From: JBOFOR01 sp051654865
GTDB lineage: Bacteria > Bacillota > Clostridia > Peptostreptococcales > Peptostreptococcaceae
Length of the DNA: 10,694 nt
NCBI GenBank assembly: GCA_051654865.1
Contig: JBOFYV010000090.1
Span: forward strand, 1-10,694
Direction of reading: 5' to 3'
The notes under the pieces were generated by a model. That model saw only the letters and a program-made list of their open reading frames with translations, did no database searches and was not told where the DNA came from. The position numbers and the translations under genes were made by a program. Positions 6,959 through 10,694 of this stretch are shown piece after piece; position 1 is the stretch's first letter; each line of letters begins with the position of its first letter.

Positions 6959-8200
6959 TTGAAAGATTTATTTAACAAATGGAATGATATTAGTTTAGTA
7001 AAAAGAATTATCGTTGGTTTGATAATTGGTATAATATTAGCACTAGTAGCCCCACAATTTACACCAATCGCAATGTTAGGCTCATTATTTGTTGGAGGAT
7101 TAAAAGGGATTGCTCCTATATTAGTTTTCTTCTTAGTAATGTCTGCAATATCTCAGCACAAAGAAGGTAAGAAAACTAATATGAAATCAATCATAATGCT
7201 ATACCTCATAGGTACATTTGCAGCCGGAGCTGTAGCGGTAGTTGCAAGTTTTATGTTCCCTATGAAGTTAGAGTTAGCTGCAGCCGGAGCTGTGGAACTA
7301 GCACCACCAGGTGGAGTAGGTGAAGTAATTAAAGCATTGTTGATGAATGTAGTAAAGAATCCTGTAGAATCATTAGCTACAGCTAATTATATAGGAATAC
7401 TTGCATGGGCATTAGTATTTGGTCTTGCACTTAAAAAGGCAACTAAAGAAACTAAGAATGTAATGTTAAATATATCTAATGCTATAACTCAAGTGGTTAA
7501 ATGGGTAATTAGTTTTGCTCCATTTGGTATAATGGGGCTTGTATTTGATAGTATAGTTACATCGGGTATAGAATCATTACTTAGTTATGGTCAACTGATA
7601 GTACTTTTAGTTGGATGTATGGCATTTGTTGCTTTGGTAGTGAATCCAATAATTGCATATATAGGAATGAGAAAAAATCCTTATCCGTTAGTTTTTAGAT
7701 GTTTAAGAGATAGTGGTATAACAGCATTTTTTACTCGTAGTTCTGCTGCAAATATACCTGTAAATATGGGATTATGTAAATCATTAAAATTAGATCAAGA
7801 CACTTACTCTGTGTCTATACCTCTTGGTGCTACTATTAATATGGGTGGTGCGGCTGTTACTATATCTGTGTTAGCTTTAGCTGCTGCTAATACTCTAGGT
7901 ATAACTGTTGATATACCTACTGCTATAATACTTAGTGTGTTGTCTGCGGTTAGTGCTTGCGGTGCATCTGGTGTAGCTGGAGGGTCACTGCTTTTAGTAC
8001 CTCTTGCTTGTAGTTTATTTGGTATACCTAATGAGATAGCTATGCAGGTAGTTGGTGTTGGGTTTATAGTAGGGGTAATTCAGGATTCTTGTGAGACGGC
8101 ACTTAATTCTTCTACGGATGTACTGTTTACGGCAGTGGCTCAATACACTAAAGAACGTAAAGAAGGGAATGGGAATCAATCAAATAAAGCTGCTAATTAG
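6959..8200 (+). CDS. sstT: Na+/serine-threonine symporter SstT
   Basis: This 413-residue protein is about the same length as characterised SstT and belongs to the dicarboxylate/amino acid:cation symporter family. It imports serine and threonine with sodium across the cytoplasmic membrane. Diagnostic sequence: FFTRSSAANIPVN (257-269), DTYSVSIPLGATINMGGAAV (281-300), the second hairpin GASGVAGGSLLL (335-346) and the conserved helix QDSCETALNSSTDV (375-388). These cover the substrate and sodium sites of the family. The start is TTG, which may lower yield. No clear promoter is visible in the 135 nt after the brnQ terminator; TTGATT at 6883-6888 has no good -10. A 15-bp direct repeat lies inside the gene (7219-7233 and 7279-7293). 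Third-base choice drifts from A-ending codons to T-ending codons toward the 3' end. Confidence 0.95.
   Translation: MKDLFNKWNDISLVKRIIVGLIIGIILALVAPQFTPIAMLGSLFVGGLKGIAPILVFFLVMSAISQHKEGKKTNMKSIIMLYLIGTFAAGAVAVVASFMFPMKLELAAAGAVELAPPGGVGEVIKALLMNVVKNPVESLATANYIGILAWALVFGLALKKATKETKNVMLNISNAITQVVKWVISFAPFGIMGLVFDSIVTSGIESLLSYGQLIVLLVGCMAFVALVVNPIIAYIGMRKNPYPLVFRCLRDSGITAFFTRSSAANIPVNMGLCKSLKLDQDTYSVSIPLGATINMGGAAVTISVLALAAANTLGITVDIPTAIILSVLSAVSACGASGVAGGSLLLVPLACSLFGIPNEIAMQVVGVGFIVGVIQDSCETALNSSTDVLFTAVAQYTKERKEGNGNQSNKAAN
7219..7293 (+). repeat. 15-bp direct repeat, 60 bp apart, inside sstT
   Basis: TGCAGCCGGAGCTGT occurs at 7219-7233 and again at 7279-7293. The period is exactly 60 bp, so both copies encode AAGAV in frame (residues 88-92 and 108-112). 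Recombination between them would remove 20 codons without a frameshift. It may simply reflect Ala/Gly-rich membrane sequence, but the codons, including GCC, which is rare here, are identical. Confidence 0.7.
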
Positions 8201-8228
8201 AACATACTTAAAATATTATATGTAGCCC

Positions 8229-8304
8229 GTGAAGGGGTGAGTTGTATAACTTTTCCTTCCGGCTCACGCAAGGTCGGTGCAACTTATACAATTCACCCCT
8301 TCAC
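8229..8304. repeat. Long GC-rich inverted repeat / RNA hairpin between convergent genes
   Basis: Two 21-nt arms (8229-8249 and 8284-8304) are complementary at 20 positions plus one G-T wobble. They enclose a 34-nt loop with a possible inner stem CCGGC (8259-8263) / GTCGG (8273-8277). The segment 8225-8304 has 41 G/C in 80 bases, far above its surroundings. It starts 28 nt after the sstT stop. No T-run follows on the plus strand, so it is not a typical intrinsic terminator. ATTATAT flanks it directly at 8215-8221 and 8307-8313, which could be a target duplication or AT-rich chance. It may be a dispersed palindromic repeat, a structured 3' end or a small RNA; I cannot tell which. Confidence 0.85.
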
Positions 8305-8342
8305 TCATTATATATAATTATGTTTTGCGTTTAAATAAGCGG

Positions 8343-8390
8343 AGCTTTTATTTGATTGATTAACACCCGGATGGGAAAAGGATAAAAGCT
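8343..8390. repeat. Inverted repeat at the 3' end of the GyrI-like gene
   Basis: AGCTTTTAT (8343-8351) pairs perfectly with ATAAAAGCT (8382-8390) across 30 nt. Inside is a small CCC/GGG hairpin (8366-8368 / 8373-8375). The right arm overlaps the stop codon of the minus-strand gene. On the minus strand no U-run follows, so termination there is uncertain. Confidence 0.5.
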
Positions 8391-9015
8391 ACTTTTCTAC
8401 TCTGTATCTAAGTACTGTTTTTAATTTGTGTGGTTCTGTTTTTCTAAAGTCTGATAGATAGATTTCTCTATGTGCTTTTGTTTTTATTGTTAGGTTGTTT
8501 TCTTTACAGTATTGTTCCATTTTTTCAAATGTTTTTGGTTCATCGTCGTATGGTCCTATGTGTAGGGCTTGGACTGATGGGCCTTCTTTTATTTTTTCGA
8601 ATTTTACTTTTTCTAATAATGGATGTGGTTTTTTCTTTTTTACTATTTCGAATGCCATTTTTACTGTTTCTTCGTTTACGAAATCTGGTTGTCTTATCAT
8701 TAATTTGTATATTAATTCGTCTTTGTTTAGTTTTGTGTCTATTTCTTCTCTTCCTTTTTGTGTTAGGTCCCAGATTCCTTCTAGTGGGTATACTGTGTAT
8801 TCAAAGTAACCTTCAGGGTTTATTCCGTTTTTTGGCATCATTCTTATTGCGTAGGATAGTGAGTATAGTACTCCTATTGCTTCTGCAAATTGTTCACTGT
8901 TTGGGTTTCCTTGTCCTTTAAGTGTGAAAAATTGGAACTCTGGTATTTCTACTAAAGTTGGTTTTTCTTTAGGTATGTAGTATTCTTTTTCTTTTTTTCG
9001 CCATTCGTATTTCAT
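8389..9015 (-). CDS. GyrI-like small-molecule-binding domain protein
   Basis: This 208-residue stand-alone protein resembles the GyrI-like / AraC effector-binding family (COG4832-type). It has no DNA-binding domain, signal peptide or membrane segment, so it is cytosolic. Recognised stretches are an N-terminal MKYEWRKKEKEYY, GQGNPNSEQF (34-43), GYFEYTVYPLEGIWDL (69-84), HIGPYDDEPKTFEKM (152-166) and EIYLSD...PHKLKTVLRYRV (184-206). From memory, some stand-alone relatives were reported to hydrolyse cyclopropanoid DNA-alkylating compounds; whether this one does is unknown. Residue 190 is Phe where I recall Pro being common. The start is fixed by AGGAG (minus strand, 9022-9026), 6 nt away. The gene is convergent with sstT and divergent from the sigma operon. 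It is rich in A and C on its coding strand and uses AAC and TAC more than its neighbours do. Confidence 0.85.
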   Translation of the reverse strand: MKYEWRKKEKEYYIPKEKPTLVEIPEFQFFTLKGQGNPNSEQFAEAIGVLYSLSYAIRMMPKNGINPEGYFEYTVYPLEGIWDLTQKGREEIDTKLNKDELIYKLMIRQPDFVNEETVKMAFEIVKKKKPHPLLEKVKFEKIKEGPSVQALHIGPYDDEPKTFEKMEQYCKENNLTIKTKAHREIYLSDFRKTEPHKLKTVLRYRVEK

Positions 9016-9076
9016 TTTAGTCTCCTAATTGTGTATATTAGCTCTTAGCTATGTTTTATTTTTATAGAATAATTAT

Positions 9077-9082
9077 ATTATA
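9077..9082 (-). promoter_or_regulatory. Candidate -10 box for the GyrI-like gene
   Basis: The minus strand reads TATAAT here, about 62 nt before the start codon. Only a weak AT-rich -35 region lies about 17 bp upstream, so the promoter is plausible but not secure. Confidence 0.4.
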
Positions 9083-9156
9083 CACAAATTTTATTAATAT
9101 ATATTAATGGATTCTGCTAGAAATATTATAATAGTTTTAGAAAAAATTTAAATTTA

Positions 9157-9185
9157 TTGATAGAAATTAGTTAAATTATGCTAAT
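9157..9185 (+). promoter_or_regulatory. Candidate promoter for the sigma / DUF4179 operon
   Basis: TTGATA (9157-9162) and GCTAAT (9180-9185) are separated by 17 bp. A start near 9192 would place the palindrome 9194-9209 right at the beginning of the transcript. The -10 is only 4/6. Self-activation by the sigma factor through a different promoter type is an alternative that I cannot read from sequence. Confidence 0.4.
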
Positions 9186-9193
9186 TAGATATA

Positions 9194-9209
9194 TGTAAGA
9201 GCTCTTACA
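9194..9209. promoter_or_regulatory. Perfect 16-bp palindrome next to the sigma-factor ribosome binding site
   Basis: TGTAAGAGCTCTTACA is a perfect palindrome whose last base is the first base of the AGGAGG site (9209-9214). The eight bases AGCTCTTA recur at 9040-9047, near the start of the divergent GyrI-like gene. This is the form of a dimeric repressor operator. As RNA it could form six pairs around an AGCT loop. The binder is unknown. Confidence 0.6.
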
Positions 9210-9214
9210 GGAGG
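9209..9214 (+). promoter_or_regulatory. Shine-Dalgarno site deciding the sigma-factor start
   Basis: AGGAGG directly touches an in-frame ATG at 9215 (no spacer) but lies 9 nt before the ATG at 9224. Normal spacing therefore selects 9224, removing three residues (MNH) from the longest reading. Confidence 0.8.
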
Positions 9215-9223
9215 ATGAATCAT

Positions 9224-9763
9224 ATGAGAATTAATGAAAAAAACTTTATAAAATATTTAAAAAAGAAAGATGAGATAGCGCTAGACTATATCATAAATAC
9301 TTATGGAGGCTTGGTTAAGTCTGTGATACATAAACATTTATATAATTTAGAGGAGTATAAAGAAGAGTGTATGCAGGATGTATTTTTAGCGGTGTGGTAT
9401 GGGGTTGATAAATATTGTGAGATGAAGGGGGATTTTAAAAATTGGATAGCGGCTATTGCAAAGTATAAATGTATAATGTACAAACGGAAATATTCAACTT
9501 TAAGTTTAAATCAAGATATTGAAGAAGCGGATATAAAGGTTGATAGTATTGAGATGGAGTTAAAAAAGAAAGAATTAAAAGAAGAGATAAATACTTTATT
9601 AGAAAATTTGAAACCGGAAGATAAACAGATTTTTATAGAATATTATATAGAGGATAAGACCATAAAAGAGATAGCAAGTAGTATGGAACTAAGAGATGAT
9701 AATGTATATAACAGGATTTCAAGAGGAAAGAAAAAACTAAGAAATTTATTTAAAATACAATAA
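9224..9763 (+). CDS. Sigma-70 family RNA polymerase sigma factor (ECF-like)
   Basis: This 179-residue protein has the two-domain layout of a small alternative sigma factor. Region 2 spans about residues 8-78, with the core-binding / -10 helix around EECMQDVFLAVWYGVDKY and FKNWIAAIAKYK. A charged linker covers about 84-118. Region 4 spans about 119-175, with LKPEDKQIFIEYYIEDKTI leading into the helix-turn-helix IKEIASSMELRDDNVYNRIS and a basic RGKKKLRNLF end. It directs RNA polymerase to its own promoter set, which is unknown. It is followed 12 nt later by a DUF4179-like membrane protein, the common partner of such factors in Clostridia and Bacilli, so activity is probably held in check at the membrane. 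A palindrome upstream may regulate transcription. I cannot assign it to a named sigma factor. Confidence 0.9.
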   Translation: MRINEKNFIKYLKKKDEIALDYIINTYGGLVKSVIHKHLYNLEEYKEECMQDVFLAVWYGVDKYCEMKGDFKNWIAAIAKYKCIMYKRKYSTLSLNQDIEEADIKVDSIEMELKKKELKEEINTLLENLKPEDKQIFIEYYIEDKTIKEIASSMELRDDNVYNRISRGKKKLRNLFKIQ

Positions 9764-9775
9764 AGAGGTGATGTT

Positions 9776-10693
9776 ATGAAGCATTGGTTAGAATTATTAA
9801 ATGAAACTAAGGTAGATTTAAATGAATATAGCGAAGAAGAGTTAAATGATATAGAAAAGATGAAGTTAAAGCAAGGTATTAAACAAAGAATAGGAAAAAA
9901 GAAAAGTAATAAAGGTAAAAATATAGCTATAGCATCATCTATATTTATACTATCTATGGCAGCAATGAATTTAGAAGCAATAGCAGATCAGATAGAAAAA
10001 TTAATAAGTAAAAATCCAATAGAAAACTTTGAAAATTATAAAGGCACAAATGCAAATGGTTATACAAATATAATAGATAAAACAGTTACTAATAATGGAC
10101 TAGCTATTACTATAAATGAAGTGATTTTTGATTACGAAAATATCATCATTATGTATACCATAGAAGGTGAAAATGTAGATACTCAGTCTATGGATATAAT
10201 GCCTAATATATATTTGGATGGAAAAAAAGTTGAAATAGCTGGAGCTTCAGGTACATATAGTGATAAAGATTCAAAGCTTAAACAAGTTACATTAGAACCA
10301 ATGATACCTATAAGTAAAGTTGGAAAATTTGATATGAAGGTAGTTATTGGAGGAAAGAGAGATTTTCCTCAAGATGAAATCATTGAAAAAGGAAAGTGGA
10401 AGTATAGTTTTGAAGTTAGTAATGAAGCTATGAAAAATGCAACTAATGAAATTGATATATATAAGAAGATAACTTTGGAAGATGGAATGAATTTAGTTAT
10501 AGAAAAAGTAGTTACTACACCGATATCGACAACTGTAAAAATTAAATCAGATAATATATCACAAGAACTAGTAGAAAGTGCAAGTGGAGGGTGTAAGGGA
10601 GAAGATTCAGAAGGAAATACTTTAGATAGTATATCTAACAGTAATAGTTATGATGGCATAACAAAATCATATGCTGCGAAGGTGAAATTTTGA
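9776..10693 (+). CDS. DUF4179-like membrane protein, probable anti-sigma factor (possibly truncated)
   Basis: This 305-residue single-pass protein has a cytoplasmic N-terminus of about 47 residues, acidic and then strongly basic (KQRIGKKKSNKGK). One transmembrane helix follows at about 49-66 and the rest lies outside. The extracellular part begins with a DUF4179-type segment (about 70-200) and continues into a beta-rich region (about 222-305) like the DUF5643 domain found in the same proteins. Its position 12 nt after the sigma gene, with the ribosome site AGAGGTG (9764-9770), makes it the likely regulator of that factor; this is inferred, and no zinc-binding anti-sigma motif is seen. It stops with TGA at 10691-10693, one base from the window edge and apparently inside the last domain. 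The stop follows a TTTT run; one T fewer would read KVKFE and continue. Truncation or frameshift is therefore suspected. Confidence 0.8.
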   Translation: MKHWLELLNETKVDLNEYSEEELNDIEKMKLKQGIKQRIGKKKSNKGKNIAIASSIFILSMAAMNLEAIADQIEKLISKNPIENFENYKGTNANGYTNIIDKTVTNNGLAITINEVIFDYENIIIMYTIEGENVDTQSMDIMPNIYLDGKKVEIAGASGTYSDKDSKLKQVTLEPMIPISKVGKFDMKVVIGGKRDFPQDEIIEKGKWKYSFEVSNEAMKNATNEIDIYKKITLEDGMNLVIEKVVTTPISTTVKIKSDNISQELVESASGGCKGEDSEGNTLDSISNSNSYDGITKSYAAKVKF

Positions 10694-10694
10694 A

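Noticed and set aside
8229..8304. Intrinsic terminator of sstT
   Set aside because: The hairpin is long but no T-run follows on either strand, so I list it as an inverted repeat of unknown role instead.
8472..8921. Open frames on the plus strand opposite the GyrI-like gene (also 8495-8809)
   Set aside because: They encode low-complexity Leu/Phe/Ser-rich sequence, have no ribosome binding site, and lie antisense to a gene with a clear family match and a good start.
9215..9223. First ATG as the sigma-factor start
   Set aside because: It directly touches the AGGAGG site with no spacer; the ATG at 9224 has normal spacing.
1..10694. CRISPR arrays, tRNA or rRNA genes, transposase genes
   Set aside because: No regularly spaced repeats, no cloverleaf-like or rRNA sequence, and no transposase-like protein were seen on either strand.

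Overview
The window comes from a very AT-rich Gram-positive genome. By eye GC is just under 30 percent. Genes carry strong AGGAGG-type ribosome binding sites, and GTG and TTG serve as start codons beside ATG. Lys, Ile and Asn are abundant. The gene families (membrane-anchored GDPD, cytosolic multi-PAS kinase, CodY-type operator sites, sigma factor next to a DUF4179-type protein) point to Clostridia. A Clostridioides / Paraclostridium / Terrisporobacter-like member of Peptostreptococcaceae is my best guess, but that is inference, not a match.

Layout. 1-76 is probably the tail of an upstream membrane-protein gene, closed by a strong intrinsic terminator (83-120). 245-2158 encodes a membrane-anchored glycerophosphodiester phosphodiesterase. 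2231-2869 is a nitroreductase, closed by a terminator (2895-2927). 3015-5411 is a soluble PAS/GAF histidine kinase with no response regulator beside it. 5507-6823 is brnQ, a branched-chain amino acid carrier with a clean sigma-A promoter and a near-consensus CodY box at the predicted transcription start; a terminator follows (6845-6879). 6959-8200 is sstT, a Na+/serine-threonine symporter with a TTG start. A structured, locally GC-rich intergenic region (8201-8388) separates sstT from the convergent GyrI-like gene (8389-9015, minus). A divergent regulatory region with a perfect 16-bp palindrome then leads to a sigma-70 family factor (9224-9763) and a DUF4179-like membrane protein (9776-10693) that is probably its anti-sigma partner. 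That second gene stops abruptly at the window edge.

How the genes work together. Most units look monocistronic; only the sigma / DUF4179 pair is an obvious operon. A nutritional theme links the centre. brnQ carries a 14/15 match to the CodY consensus. The kinase gene carries a weaker site that shares an identical 13-mer with it. brnQ and sstT both import amino acids. Orphan cytosolic multi-PAS kinases in Clostridia often feed Spo0A, so the kinase may join nutrient state to development; this is inference.

Most worth a second look: (i) the 76-nt hairpin of about 50 percent GC between sstT and the GyrI-like gene; (ii) the CodY-type site pair; (iii) the palindrome abutting the sigma-factor ribosome binding site, with a half-site near the divergent gene; (iv) the early stop of the DUF4179-like protein in a T-run, where one base fewer would restore reading. 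I did not find a clearly new multi-gene system.
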